Assembly: GCA_945952065.1 (NCBI GenBank)
Contig: CAMFGY010000005.1
Location: 62,001-126,000 of the forward strand
Reading direction: 5' to 3'
Length of the DNA stretch: 64,000 bases
Source of the DNA: an uncultured Burkholderiales bacterium
Lineage (GTDB): Bacteria; Pseudomonadota; Gammaproteobacteria; Burkholderiales; Burkholderiaceae_C
The position numbers and the translations under genes were made by a program. Below the pieces are notes generated by a model, which saw only the letters and a program-made list of their open reading frames with translations, was not told the origin of the DNA and ran no database searches. Below, one piece after another: positions 46,887 to 55,959 of the stretch (position 1 is the stretch's first letter; each line of letters opens with the position of its first letter).

Positions 46887-47660
46887 CTACTCGCCTTGAC
46901 GGTGCTTGCGCGGCCGCCCGGCCAACAACCGATCAAATAGCGCGTTAGGCAGCAGGCGCAGCAAGCGGGCTACCACGCCCATCTGCCAAGGGATGACGCG
47001 GAAACTCACACCACGCTCAATGGCACGAAACGCCTGCTCGGCAAAGTCTTGCGGGCGCATCAGAAAAGGCATGCGATAGCGGTTCTGGCGGGTCAATGGG
47101 GTGTCTATATAGCCCGGAGCAATCGTCACCACCTTGACGCCAAAGGGCCGGCATTCGCCACGCAGGCTTTCGCAATAGCTGATCACCGCGGCCTTGCTGG
47201 AGCAGTAGGCCGCGTGCCCCGGCAGGCCCCGAATGCCGGCCACGCTGGCAATGCCCACCAAGGCGCCGCTGCCGCGTGACTGCATGGGCGAAATAAAGGG
47301 CTGAAAAGTGGCCGCCATGCCCAGATTGTTGGTGGCATACACCCGCTGCATCACGTCCAGGTCTTCGCGGATCGCGCTGTCAATGCCAATGCTGATGCCG
47401 GCGTTGGCAATCACCACCTCAGGCAAACCTTGCGCCGCGATGCAATCGCGCCCGGCTGCGGTGATCTGCGCCACATCGCTGACATCAGCCACGTAAATAC
47501 GGTAGCGCTCGGCACTCAAGCCCTCGGCCTCTGCCCAGGCCTGCAACTCGGCCGGCCGTCGTGCCACCAAGGCCAAACGCCAGCCGGCTCGGTAGTACTG
47601 CAGCGCCAGCGCTTGGCCGATGCCACTGGAAGCTCCCGTCAAAAAGACCAGGCCACTCAT
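46887..47660 (-). CDS. Short-chain dehydrogenase/reductase
   Basis: A 257-residue classical SDR. The cofactor motif is LTGASSGIGQALA at the N-terminus and the active-site YCSSK (Tyr-x3-Lys) follows a Ser in VGIASVAGIRGLPGHAAY. NNLGMAA and IANAGIS are typical helix/strand landmarks. The substrate is unknown. Its start overlaps the lptC stop by 4 bases (ATGA), so it belongs to the kdsD-kdsC-lptC transcription unit and is the last gene in it. Confidence 0.9.
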   Translation of the reverse strand: MSGLVFLTGASSGIGQALALQYYRAGWRLALVARRPAELQAWAEAEGLSAERYRIYVADVSDVAQITAAGRDCIAAQGLPEVVIANAGISIGIDSAIREDLDVMQRVYATNNLGMAATFQPFISPMQSRGSGALVGIASVAGIRGLPGHAAYCSSKAAVISYCESLRGECRPFGVKVVTIAPGYIDTPLTRQNRYRMPFLMRPQDFAEQAFRAIERGVSFRVIPWQMGVVARLLRLLPNALFDRLLAGRPRKHRQGE

Positions 47661-48349
47661 GGCCGCGCCCCCCTGCCGGCCGGAGGTGGGTCAAAGCGGG
47701 CCTGACTGCGGCCGCTGAAACTCAAGCGTGCCGTCAAGCGATTGAATTCGAAGTTCTGCACCAGCATTTCTCCTCCCGCATGATTGACACGCACCGGCAA
47801 GTGGGAACGCAGGATCTCGGTGTTGGTGAAGGCCTGCAAAAAGTCGCCGCGTACTTCCAGCTTGGGCAAAGCCTGCAATTTGCCGCTCGTGGCCTCGGGC
47901 TCATAACGCTGCACATGCACGTCACCCAAGAGCTGAATCTCGCTGCCATCACCATTGCTGATGGCGCGATTGGCCGTGGCGACGATCAAGCCGCCATCGG
48001 CGCCAAAGCTGCGCAGGTGAATGCCGTCGATCTCCAGGGTATCGGTGTCGGGATAGTGGCGCAGCTCTTTGCCCGCGATCGCGGCCCGCATCAAGCCATC
48101 AGGGCCCATGCGCTGCAAATCAAAGCCGCTCATTTGGTAATCGGGCTCATGGCGGGGGGCTCGCACGGTGGTCTCACCCTCGGGCTTGGGGGCGTTTTTC
48201 ACCAGCCACCAGGTGCCGGCTGCCAAAAAAGCCATGCAAAGCAGCGGCAGATAAGCGAACAAGGCCGATTGCAGCCGCCACACCCAGGGCTGCACCGGCC
48301 GCTTGGCCGCGGCCGGCAGGGGCGGCGCAAGCGGCACCCGCTTCGGCAT
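47657..48349 (-). CDS. lptC: LPS export protein LptC
   Basis: Bitopic inner-membrane protein of the Lpt machine that hands LPS from LptBFG to LptA. It has one N-terminal membrane helix (about residues 30-50) and a periplasmic beta-jellyroll: YQMSGFDLQRMGPDG, ELRHYPDTDTLEIDG and VRGDFLQAFTNTEILRSHLPV. Length 230 is a bit long. It overlaps the kdsC stop and starts within it. Downstream lptA/lptB are not in the window. Confidence 0.93.
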   Translation of the reverse strand: MPKRVPLAPPLPAAAKRPVQPWVWRLQSALFAYLPLLCMAFLAAGTWWLVKNAPKPEGETTVRAPRHEPDYQMSGFDLQRMGPDGLMRAAIAGKELRHYPDTDTLEIDGIHLRSFGADGGLIVATANRAISNGDGSEIQLLGDVHVQRYEPEATSGKLQALPKLEVRGDFLQAFTNTEILRSHLPVRVNHAGGEMLVQNFEFNRLTARLSFSGRSQARFDPPPAGRGARP

Positions 48350-48942
48350 CAGCGCGCCCCTCCATCGAGCGTGTCGAGGTGGCCGTTCAAGAGGGCAGCG
48401 TAACGACCGCAGGCCTGCAGCATCAAATCACAGCATTCGCGCGCCGCGCCATGGCCTCCGGCTGCCTGGGTGATGTAGTGCGCCACCGCCTTCACTTCCG
48501 CATGGGCCTGAGCCGGTGCACAGGCAAAACCAACGCGCGTCAGCAAGGGCAGATCCGGCCAGTCATCCCCCATAGCCGCCACCTCCGCCCACTGCAAGCC
48601 GAGTTGATCGAGCAAAGGTTGCGCCACCGCGTACTTGTCTTTGGCGCCATAGACCGCATGGCGCAGCCCCAAGTCGGCGACCCGGCGCCGCACCGCAGGC
48701 GAGTCGCGCCCGGTGATGATGATGGGCGTGATGCCGGCTTGGTCCAAGAGCTTCAAGCCATGGCCATCCAGCGTTGAAAAGGCCTTGAAACTCTCGCCCT
48801 GCTCGCTGATGTAGATGCGGCCATCGGTCAACACACCGTCGACATCAAATATGGCCGCCTTCAGGCCAAGCGCGCCCCCTTGTGCCAGCAACAAGGTCTC
48901 GGGCGCAAAGCGCAATGCGGGTTCGATGGGCATCATCTTCAT
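48349..48942 (-). CDS. kdsC: KDO 8-phosphate phosphatase
   Basis: HAD-family phosphatase that dephosphorylates KDO 8-phosphate in LPS inner-core synthesis. The catalytic motif I is IFDVDGVLTDGRIYI; GRDSPAVRRRVADLGL and the motif III segment GDDWPDLPLL follow. 197 residues. It abuts kdsD (4-bp gap) and lptC (one-base overlap), a conserved LPS operon order. Confidence 0.95.
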   Translation of the reverse strand: MKMMPIEPALRFAPETLLLAQGGALGLKAAIFDVDGVLTDGRIYISEQGESFKAFSTLDGHGLKLLDQAGITPIIITGRDSPAVRRRVADLGLRHAVYGAKDKYAVAQPLLDQLGLQWAEVAAMGDDWPDLPLLTRVGFACAPAQAHAEVKAVAHYITQAAGGHGAARECCDLMLQACGRYAALLNGHLDTLDGGAR

Positions 48943-48946
48943 GAAA

Positions 48947-49936
48947 TCAAATCACCTTGGCGCGCATCAAATCATTGATGGTCACGGCTCCCAGCAAATG
49001 CTGCTCGGCATCGACCACCAAGACCACGGTGATGCGGGCCGCTTCCATCAAATCCGCCGCGTCAACAGCGAGCGCGTCAGCGGACACGGTGCGCGGGTTT
49101 TTCGAGGCCACATCGGCGGCGCTGAGGCTGCGCAAGTCCTGGCCCTTTTCTACCAAGCGACGCAAATCGCCGTCGGTGAAGATGCCGCTCACCCGGTCTT
49201 GGCCATCCACCACGATGGCCACGCCCAAGGCTTTGGCTGACATTTCCCGCATCATCTCGGTGAAGGGCGTGTCGGCCGCCACCCGCGGCAAGGCCTCACC
49301 GGCGCGCATCAAATCGCGCACATGGGTCAGCAGCTTGCGGCCCAGCGCGCCCCCTGGGTGCGAGCGCGCAAAATCTTCCGGCTTGAAGCCCCGCGCATCC
49401 AGCAAGGCCACGGCCAAGGCATCCCCCAAAGCCATCTGCGCCGTGGTGCTGGCCGTTGGCGCCAGGTTCAAAGGGCAGGCTTCTTCGGCCACCGCACTGT
49501 CGAGCACGAAGGTGGCATGGCGCGCCAAGCTGGATTCCGCGCGCCCCGTCATGGCCACAATCGGCACACCCAAGCGCTTGAGCACCGGCAGCACCACATT
49601 CAACTCATCGCTCTCGCCCGAGTTGGACAGCGCCAGCACCACGTCTTTGGAGGTCACCATGCCCAAATCACCATGGCTGGCTTCACCCGGGTGCACAAAC
49701 AAGGCCGGCGTGCCGGTGGAGGCCAAGGTGGCAGCGATCTTGCGCCCCACATGGCCACTTTTGCCCATGCCCATCACCGCCACACGGCCCTGGCAATTCA
49801 AGACGGCTTGCACCGCTTGGGCAAAAGACTCACCCAGGCGAGGGCCGAGTTCAGCCAAGGCTTGCGCCTCGATGGACAGCGCCTTGCGGGCGGCTTGAAG
49901 CGCGCGCGCGGCGTCAAAGTTGGAGGCTTGCGTCAT
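48947..49936 (-). CDS. kdsD: Arabinose 5-phosphate isomerase
   Basis: Isomerase that makes D-arabinose 5-phosphate for KDO synthesis. It has an SIS domain (MGMGKSGHVGRKIAATLASTG; GEASHGDLGMV) and a CBS pair toward the C-terminus (AVTINDLMRAKV at the end). Length 329 residues is standard. The start at 49936 (MTQASNFDAA) is preferred to an upstream in-frame ATG that adds 11 unconserved residues. First gene of the kdsD-kdsC-lptC-SDR unit. Confidence 0.94.
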   Translation of the reverse strand: MTQASNFDAARALQAARKALSIEAQALAELGPRLGESFAQAVQAVLNCQGRVAVMGMGKSGHVGRKIAATLASTGTPALFVHPGEASHGDLGMVTSKDVVLALSNSGESDELNVVLPVLKRLGVPIVAMTGRAESSLARHATFVLDSAVAEEACPLNLAPTASTTAQMALGDALAVALLDARGFKPEDFARSHPGGALGRKLLTHVRDLMRAGEALPRVAADTPFTEMMREMSAKALGVAIVVDGQDRVSGIFTDGDLRRLVEKGQDLRSLSAADVASKNPRTVSADALAVDAADLMEAARITVVLVVDAEQHLLGAVTINDLMRAKVI

Positions 49937-50051
49937 GACGGGAAGTATATCGAGGGGGGGTGTTCCCACGCGCCACCGAAACCGCCCCCTGCCGGGCCCG
50001 CAGCAGCGCTGCTATGCTCAGCCGGCTTCCTAAAGGATGGAGAGGGTAGCG

Positions 50052-50852
50052 ATGCGCATCAGGTTCTCGGCTGTCTGGCTCTGCATGCTTGCCATGCTGG
50101 GCATGGCGCAGGCACAGGCTCAAGAGGCTGAAAAAACACAAGCCTCCTGGCACTTTGTCACCGAGCCCTTTGCGCCTTACACCGACGAGAGCAAAACGGG
50201 CCGGGCCACCGGCCCCATGGTGGAGGTGTTGGAAACCGCCTGCGCGCAACTGAAGCGCCACTGCAAGATCGAAGTCCTGCCTTGGCGCCGGGCGTTGAGG
50301 CTGGCACAGAACGGCGAAGTCGACGGCATCTTCACGGTGCTGGATACGCCGGAGCGCCGCAGCTTGTTTCACATCAGCGTGCCGGTCATCGACGCTCGCT
50401 ACACCTTGTTCGCCCAGGCTGGCGCGAATTTCCGATTTGACGGCGACAAGCAGTCCTTGAAAGGGCGCAGCATCGGCGTCTACGGCCCGTCCGGCAGTTC
50501 CTATGCGCTGGACCAACTGACCGAAGGGGTCAGCGAGGTTCAGAAAGTCTTGGAATACGACAACGTCTCCGTGCTGCGCAAACTCGCCGCCGGCCGCTAT
50601 GGCCCGCAAGGCTTGGCCCTGGTCAATGAGGCGGTGGCCCTGCATCTGATGCGCGCAGAAAAGCTGCCCGGCCTGCAGGCCGCTGGTACCGTCAAGCAAT
50701 TCAGTTATGCCTTCGGCCTCAGCCGTGCCCGCGTTTCGGCCGAAGAGGCCAAGGCCTTCGATGCCGCCTTGATCCGCTTGTGCAGCAGCGGCCGCACCGC
50801 GGCCCTGCTCAAGCCTTACGCCTTGCCGGCGTCGGCCTGCAAGGGCAACTAA
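50052..50852 (+). CDS. Periplasmic solute-binding protein, family 3-like
   Basis: An exported protein of 266 residues. A signal peptide (AMLGMAQAQAQA-like) is followed by a type II periplasmic binding fold: FVTEPFAPYTDE, PMVEVLETACAQL, GEVDGIFTVLDTPERRSLFHIS and GRSIGVYGPSG. Members bind amino acids or opines and act with ABC transporters or as sensors. No permease or ATPase gene adjoins, so it is an orphan. GGAGAGGG before the ATG supports the start. It shares a terminator with the convergent gdhA. Confidence 0.87.
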   Translation: MRIRFSAVWLCMLAMLGMAQAQAQEAEKTQASWHFVTEPFAPYTDESKTGRATGPMVEVLETACAQLKRHCKIEVLPWRRALRLAQNGEVDGIFTVLDTPERRSLFHISVPVIDARYTLFAQAGANFRFDGDKQSLKGRSIGVYGPSGSSYALDQLTEGVSEVQKVLEYDNVSVLRKLAAGRYGPQGLALVNEAVALHLMRAEKLPGLQAAGTVKQFSYAFGLSRARVSAEEAKAFDAALIRLCSSGRTAALLKPYALPASACKGN

Positions 50853-50877
50853 AAAAGGCCACCCTCGGGTGGCCTTT
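50851..50877. terminator. Bidirectional terminator between the binding protein and gdhA
   Basis: GGCCACC-CTCG-GGTGGCC (50857-50874), with six A residues on the left and TTT on the right, so it can end transcripts from both sides. Confidence 0.82.
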
Positions 50878-50908
50878 GGCTTTAAGCGGAGTCCTTGACT
50901 TGAAGGCG

Positions 50909-52180
50909 TCAAGGATAGAGGCCGCGCTCTTCGCGTGCTTCCAGCACCCGGGTGCAGGCCACCACGAAGGCGGCGGTGCGCAGGCTGATGCGGTGCTGCT
51001 CGGAGACTTCCCAGATGTGCTTGAAGGCGCCGGTGATGATTTTGTCCAGGCGGACGTTGATCTCGTCTTCGGTCCAGAAGAAGCTGGAGAAGTCTTGCAC
51101 CCACTCGAAGTAGGACACGGTCACACCACCCGAGTTGGCGATCACATCGGGCACCACTTTGATGCCGCGATCGGCCAGCACCGCATCGCCGTCCGGCGTG
51201 GTCGGGCCGTTGGCGCCTTCCAGCACCAAACGGGTTTGCAGGCCTTCGGCGCGGTCTTTGTTGATCTGGCCTTCCAGCGCGGCCGGGATCAGCACATCGC
51301 TCTTGACCTTCCAGAAGTCCTCATTAGCAATCCGCTCACCGCCGCTGAAACCGGCCACGCCGCCGGTCTTGGCCACATGGTCGAGCAGGTTTTGCATGTC
51401 AAAGCCCGACTCGTTCAGCACGGTGCCGGTGTGGTCTTGCACGACCACGATCTTGGCGCCGCTGGCGGCGAAGAGCTTGGCGGCGATGGAGCCGACGTTA
51501 CCGAAACCTTGCACGGCAATGCGGGCGCCTTCCATCGGAATGCTCAAGCGACGCATCGCTTCGCGGCCGATCACAAACACCCCACGGCCGGTGGCTTGCA
51601 CACGGCCCAGCGAACCACCCAAGGCGATGGGCTTGCCGGTGACGACGCCGGTGGCAGTGGCGCCCACGTTCATCGAGTAGGTGTCCATCATCCAGGCCAT
51701 GATCTGGCCATTGGTGTTGACGTCGGGCGCCGGAATGTCTTGCTGCGGGCCGATGATGATGCCGATTTCGCTGGTGTACCGGCGTGTAACTTTTTCCAGT
51801 TCTTTCTGCGACAGCTGCTTCGGGTCGAGGCGGATGCCGCCCTTGGCGCCGCCGTAAGGCAGGTTCACCGCGGCGTTCTTGATGGTCATCCAAGCCGACA
51901 GGGCCATGACCTCTTCCAGCGTCACATCGGGGTGGTAGCGCACACCGCCCTTGCCCGGGCCGCGGGTCAGGCTGTGCTGGACGCGATAGCCTTCAAAGTG
52001 AGCGATGGTGCCGTTGTCGAGTTCGATGGGCACGTCCACGATCAGGGCGCGCTTGGGGCGGCGCAGGGTCTCGACCCAGCGGGCCAAATGGCCCAGATAG
52101 GGCTCCACAGCATCGATCTGGGACAGGTAGGTGCCCCAGGGGCTGTTGCGCGTGGGCGCAACAAAAGACAGGTTGGACAT
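50909..52180 (-). CDS. gdhA: Glutamate dehydrogenase (Glu/Leu/Phe/Val family)
   Basis: Hexameric-type enzyme interconverting glutamate and 2-oxoglutarate plus ammonium. The active-site Lys lies in PYGGAKGG and the substrate-binding [10 protein letters not shown] precedes it. The dinucleotide domain has VQGFGNVGS, of the NAD-type pattern. 423 residues, standard. The start at 52180 ([10 protein letters not shown]) is chosen since the frame upstream is not conserved. NAD dependence is an inference from length and family. Confidence 0.93.
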   Translation of the reverse strand: MSNLSFVAPTRNSPWGTYLSQIDAVEPYLGHLARWVETLRRPKRALIVDVPIELDNGTIAHFEGYRVQHSLTRGPGKGGVRYHPDVTLEEVMALSAWMTIKNAAVNLPYGGAKGGIRLDPKQLSQKELEKVTRRYTSEIGIIIGPQQDIPAPDVNTNGQIMAWMMDTYSMNVGATATGVVTGKPIALGGSLGRVQATGRGVFVIGREAMRRLSIPMEGARIAVQGFGNVGSIAAKLFAASGAKIVVVQDHTGTVLNESGFDMQNLLDHVAKTGGVAGFSGGERIANEDFWKVKSDVLIPAALEGQINKDRAEGLQTRLVLEGANGPTTPDGDAVLADRGIKVVPDVIANSGGVTVSYFEWVQDFSSFFWTEDEINVRLDKIITGAFKHIWEVSEQHRISLRTAAFVVACTRVLEAREERGLYP

Positions 52181-52327
52181 TCGGTAATGCTCCGTAACTT
52201 TTGGTGGCCCGAACGGTATCTCGACTTCGAGTCCCGCCCGCCGCAAAAGCCAAGCCTGGTTTACATGCCGCTATGCGGCTTGCGCATAACCTTGGAAAAG
52301 GCCTGTTGGAGCGCCGCTTGCCGCGGC

Positions 52328-52894
52328 TCAGTTCAAGTCGTAGCTGAGCTTGAACATCAACCCTGCATCGCCCAGCATATTGACCTGGGCGGCCCATTTG
52401 TTGTCGAAGTTCCAGCCCAGGCCCACCAAGAGACCGGGCGAGAAGCCGCGGTAATTGAAGGGCACCTTGTCTTTGTATTCCCCCTTGTAGCCATACAGAA
52501 TGCCGGCCGTCCATTGCCCGTAAAGCTTGGGGTAGTTGGCCAGCAAGCCGGTATAACGCTTGCCCACATAGACAAAGCCGCTCTCCTGCCCGAAGGAATT
52601 GCTGAAGAACGATGCGCCCGCCAGCCAGTCGTTGTGTTGCTGACGCTCAATGCCCACGGCCCAGACATAACGGTGCTCTGGGCTGGGGTGAAAATGCAAG
52701 GTGTATGGGGAGACCGCGAGACGCCAATGACCTTGGTGCTCGTCCAGCGCTTCGCTGAGCTCAGAGGCCACACTGGCCTTGGGCAGCAAAGTCAGCAACG
52801 CCGCCCCGACCACAATGGACAAGGACAGCATGGCAACACGAGTGGTGCGCAAGGACGGCAAGCCGGCGACGCGAGGGGCGGTTGGAAATTTCAT
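52328..52894 (-). CDS. Outer-membrane beta-barrel-like protein
   Basis: A 188-residue exported protein resembling a family often labelled (probably wrongly) sn-glycerol-3-phosphate transporter. After a signal region (LSLSIVVGAALLTLLPKASVA), aromatic strands follow: YTLHFHPSPEHRYVWAVGIER, SFFSNSFGQESGFVYVGKRY and KDKVPFNYRGFSPG, ending MFKLSYDLN, a pattern of small barrels such as PagP relatives. The ATG at 52894 overlaps the start codon of the divergent lipoprotein gene. ATG 52831 is an alternative that lacks basic residues in the signal n-region. Confidence 0.7.
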   Translation of the reverse strand: MKFPTAPRVAGLPSLRTTRVAMLSLSIVVGAALLTLLPKASVASELSEALDEHQGHWRLAVSPYTLHFHPSPEHRYVWAVGIERQQHNDWLAGASFFSNSFGQESGFVYVGKRYTGLLANYPKLYGQWTAGILYGYKGEYKDKVPFNYRGFSPGLLVGLGWNFDNKWAAQVNMLGDAGLMFKLSYDLN

Positions 52895-53900
52895 GGCGCG
52901 CATTCTCGCCCATCCGTTTGACAGGCTTGTAGGGGCTTCGCCCAAGATCTGCAGCTGGGCCTTGTTGGCCTCGGCGACTCTGCTCTCAGGCTGCGCCTGG
53001 CTCAGCGAAAAGGAACGGGCCCTGGTGTTGCGCCCTTCGCCAGGTCGACCCGAAGCCTTTGCCCGCGATGAGCGCGCCGGCCTGCGCCCCGGCGACCAGC
53101 GCTTTTTGCTCAAACAGCCCGCCACGGCAGAGACCGAGGCGGCTGCAGACCGGCTGGCCATTTGGTGGCTGCCGCACCCTGACCCGCAAGCGCCCACCTT
53201 GCTTTATTTACACGGCACGCTGCGCAATCTGTATGAGAACCTGCCCAAGATCGAGGCCGTGCGCGACGCCGGCTTTGCTGTGCTGGCGGTGGACTATCGC
53301 GGCTGGGGCGACAGCAGCCCCATCATTCCCTCCGAGACCAGCATCGATGCGGATGCGGCGCGCGCCTGGGCCGAGTTGGTACAGCGCCAGCCCGACCCGA
53401 ACAAGCGGGTCATCTTTGGCCACTCCATGGGCGGGGCCGTCGCGGTCAGCTTGGCGAGCCAGTTACGGCGTGGCGTCGACTATGGCGGCTTGGTGCTGGA
53501 ATCCACCTTCACCCGCATGCCTGAGGTTGCGGCATCGGCCGGCACGCTGGGCCGGATCGGGGCGGCCATCACCTCTTTGAAGTTTGAGTCCATCGACAAA
53601 ATCGCTCGCGTCGATGCCCCCACACTCATCATGCATGGCGACGGCGACAAGCTGGTACCTGTTGACCTGGGCCGGCGCCTGCGTGACGCCGCGCGTCCCG
53701 GCAACGTGTGCTGGGTGGAAGTGCCCGAGGGCAGCCACAGCGGCTTGCACCGCGAGGCGGCCGAGCGCTACCAACAGTCCTTGCAAGGCTTGATCAAGGT
53801 CTTGCCGCCGCGCTTCTCCGGGCCCGAGACAAGGCCTTGGCCCGCCGGGGTTTGCGCGGCGCCCAGCAACGCGGCCGTGGTGAATGCCGTAAAGTCTTGA
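52893..53900 (+). CDS. Alpha/beta-hydrolase lipoprotein
   Basis: A 335-residue lipoprotein hydrolase. The lipobox LSGC gives the lipidated Cys34. The hydrolase fold shows LLYLHGTLRN, the nucleophile elbow GHSMGG (Ser), an Asp in MHGDGDKLVP and a terminal His in GSHSGLHREA. Substrate unknown. Its ATG at 52893 shares the CATG with the divergent gene's start, so its ribosome site would lie inside that gene. No other start codon fits the signal peptide well. Confidence 0.85.
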   Translation: MARILAHPFDRLVGASPKICSWALLASATLLSGCAWLSEKERALVLRPSPGRPEAFARDERAGLRPGDQRFLLKQPATAETEAAADRLAIWWLPHPDPQAPTLLYLHGTLRNLYENLPKIEAVRDAGFAVLAVDYRGWGDSSPIIPSETSIDADAARAWAELVQRQPDPNKRVIFGHSMGGAVAVSLASQLRRGVDYGGLVLESTFTRMPEVAASAGTLGRIGAAITSLKFESIDKIARVDAPTLIMHGDGDKLVPVDLGRRLRDAARPGNVCWVEVPEGSHSGLHREAAERYQQSLQGLIKVLPPRFSGPETRPWPAGVCAAPSNAAVVNAVKS

Positions 53901-53949
53901 CCCATCACCACCTGAACCCGCGCTGCCCCAGCGCGCGCGCTGAATCCCC

Positions 53950-54570
53950 ATGCTGATCATCAACAAACTGCTGCCCCAAGGAGCCGGTCTGGCCCCGGTG
54001 CTGCTCAAGCGCGCCGGCGTCTTGTCTTTGCCTTTTGCGGCACGCCAGCACCACGAAGCCAATTTCAGCGATGGCCAGGGCCATGAGCTGGGTTTGCGTT
54101 TGCCCGCCGGCACCACACTGCGCGGCGGCGATGTCTTGGTGGCCGAAGACGGTTCCTTGATGCGGGTCGAGGCCGCGGCAGAACCCTTGCTGCTGGTGCG
54201 GCCGTCCGCCCAACAAAACCAGGGCGACTTGCTGCGCCTGGCGCATCAGCTCGGCGAAATGCATGTGCATATGGAAGGCCATGAAGACCATCTGCGTGTA
54301 CCCGGCGACCCGCAACTGGCCCAATGGCTGGAGCGCCAGAATTTTGCTTTGGCGCCGCTGGAAGCGCCTTTTGACCCCCCGGCCTTGCTGAGCCAATTGC
54401 CCGAGGTGCGGGCACAGCAAGAAGGCCATGTGCACGGCCCTGGTTGCGGGCACGATCATTCACACGATCATGCTCACGGTCACACCCATGACCATGGTCA
54501 TGATCACGGCCATGAGCACGGCCATGTGCACGGCCATGTGCACGGCCCTGGCTGCAAGCACGATCATTGA
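53950..54570 (+). CDS. ureE: UreE-type nickel metallochaperone with His-rich tail
   Basis: Urease accessory protein that delivers Ni(II) in the maturation of urease. The N-terminal beta-domain shows [22 protein letters not shown] and [12 protein letters not shown], and the metal-binding C-domain shows [26 protein letters not shown]. The last 47 residues carry 20 His in [11 protein letters not shown] and GHVH repeats and two Cys (metal store). No other urease gene (ureABCDFG) is near, so it is an orphan. The downstream 430 bp are non-coding. Confidence 0.9.
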   Translation: MLIINKLLPQGAGLAPVLLKRAGVLSLPFAARQHHEANFSDGQGHELGLRLPAGTTLRGGDVLVAEDGSLMRVEAAAEPLLLVRPSAQQNQGDLLRLAHQLGEMHVHMEGHEDHLRVPGDPQLAQWLERQNFALAPLEAPFDPPALLSQLPEVRAQQEGHVHGPGCGHDHSHDHAHGHTHDHGHDHGHEHGHVHGHVHGPGCKHDH

Positions 54571-55001
54571 ACTGCCAAAGGTAGCGGCGCAGGGGGCGGC
54601 CATGCTGGTCAACCGACCCGGCTCTGGCGCCGATCGACCTGCCCGGCTGCAACTGGGCCCGGTGCTCGCTTGGGAAAGCCATGCACCACCCCCTTGAGTC
54701 AAGGGGGTCTAGGGAAAGTACTGAATGTGTGACATAGGCGTGTCATCGAGCGTTCGCTATGCTCGGCCCCAGAAATAGCAGCACTAACGCCAGCTTCAAG
54801 CTGATCGGCCCGAGCACCGCATTCGTGCGAAGGCCGCACCAAATCGGAGAAAAAGGGGCGGCTGCTGGTTCTGAAACGGTGCGTCGCCGCTATTTTTTCC
54901 AGCGATACGCAAACGTTTGCTATTGCTGTGTTTTTTTTGCAGTGGCGCTTGTTTCGGGCCCTGATTCACGGTTTCCTTTTTCTTTCTTTGGAGAATTCGA
55001 A
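54571..55001 (+). promoter_or_regulatory. Control region before the PEP-CTERM gene
   Basis: A 431-bp gap without a gene. It contains the 19-bp palindrome CCCCCTTGAGTCAAGGGGG (54689-54707), which may end the ureE transcript though it lacks a T-run, a TGACA/TGTCA pair (54730-54745), and the perfect 12-bp palindrome GCAAACGTTTGC (54909-54920), of the LacI/PurR operator type. The ribosome site GGAGA lies about 9 bases before the ATG at 55002. Confidence 0.55.
54909..54920. promoter_or_regulatory. LacI/PurR-type operator palindrome
   Basis: GCAAACGTTTGC, with a central CG as in LacI-family operators. A near copy (ACGCAAACGTTTG) lies in the coding region at 55110-55122, 203 bp away. The site is 82 bp upstream of the PEP-CTERM gene. 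No regulator gene is in the window. Confidence 0.5.
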
Positions 55002-55808
55002 ATGTCGTTCAAACCCCTGGCCTCCCTGACCCTGATCGCTTCGGCCGCCCTGATGGCCGCCGCCCCCGCACATGCCGCCATCGCCGTGGCCGATGGCAGT
55101 TTTTCTTACACGCAAACGTTTGACACGCTGGCTTCAAGCGGCAACACGAACGCCTGGAGCAATGACAGCACCATCGCCGGTTGGAGCTTGTTCAAAACCA
55201 CACCCTCGACTGCGGTGACAAGCTACATCGCCGACATTGGCTCCTCCAATGCCGGCGGTATTCACAGCTATGGCACAACCGCCGAGCGCGCCCTTGGAAG
55301 CATCGGAAGCACCAGTTTCACGGTCGGCTGGATCGCCGTCGCCTTCCAAAACACCAGCGCCGACACGTTCTCGGGCTTCAACATCTCCTTCCAAGGCGAA
55401 CAATGGCGCGACGGTGGCGCAGCCACGCCTGTGGCTCATAAGATGGTGCTGGAATACGGCTTTGGGGCCAGCTTTGACACCGTCAGCACCTGGACCGCAC
55501 CTGGCGGCAGCTTTGATTGGAGTTCGCCGGTCATTGACAACAAGACGACCGGCGCCGCCGTGGACGGCAATGTCGCCGGCAAGGTCAGCGGCCTGGGTGG
55601 CACCATCGCGACCCCTTGGGCCACCAATGACACCCTGTGGGTGCGCTGGGTGGAAAAGAATGACGCGGGCAATGACCACGGCCTGGCCATCGACAACGTC
55701 AGCCTGACGGTTGTCACCGCCGCGGTGCCCGAGCCCAGCTCCTACGCCATGCTGCTGGCGGGCCTGTGCGCCATGGGCTTCATCGCCAAGCGCCGCAACA
55801 AGGCCTGA
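55002..55808 (+). CDS. PEP-CTERM sorted surface protein
   Basis: A 268-residue secreted protein. A signal peptide (LIASAALMAAAPAHA) is followed by a strand-rich body with YTQTFDTLASSGNTNAW and ends in a PEP-CTERM sorting signal: VPEPSSYAML, a hydrophobic helix and AKRRNKA. It should be processed by an exosortase, whose gene is not in the window. Function of the body is unknown; the opening segment recurs in many PEP-CTERM proteins. Start ATG at 55002 is behind GGAGA. Confidence 0.88.
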   Translation: MSFKPLASLTLIASAALMAAAPAHAAIAVADGSFSYTQTFDTLASSGNTNAWSNDSTIAGWSLFKTTPSTAVTSYIADIGSSNAGGIHSYGTTAERALGSIGSTSFTVGWIAVAFQNTSADTFSGFNISFQGEQWRDGGAATPVAHKMVLEYGFGASFDTVSTWTAPGGSFDWSSPVIDNKTTGAAVDGNVAGKVSGLGGTIATPWATNDTLWVRWVEKNDAGNDHGLAIDNVSLTVVTAAVPEPSSYAMLLAGLCAMGFIAKRRNKA

Positions 55809-55959
55809 GCCGGCGACTCTGATCGCGCAGACCCTCGGGTCTGCACCGCAAGGCGGGCGTCGCTTCGGCGCGCCTGCCGGGGCGAATGCGCCCGAATCCT
55901 AAGCAGCCCTCGGCTCGGGCGGGCATTTTTGCCCGAGCCACCTCCCCAAGACCCCTCGT
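55809..55959. other. Spacer between PEP-CTERM and PHP metallohydrolase genes
   Basis: A 151-bp gap with a GC-rich inverted-repeat pair, GGCTCGGGCG / CGCCCGAATC-like and CTCGGGCGGG...GCCCGAG near 55913-55936. It may be a weak terminator. No gene seen. Confidence 0.4.

Noticed and set aside
52328-52894. Naming the barrel protein a glycerol-3-phosphate transporter because glpD lies nearby
   Set aside because: The label is a doubtful database name for a small barrel, and glpD is almost 10 kb away with unrelated genes between.
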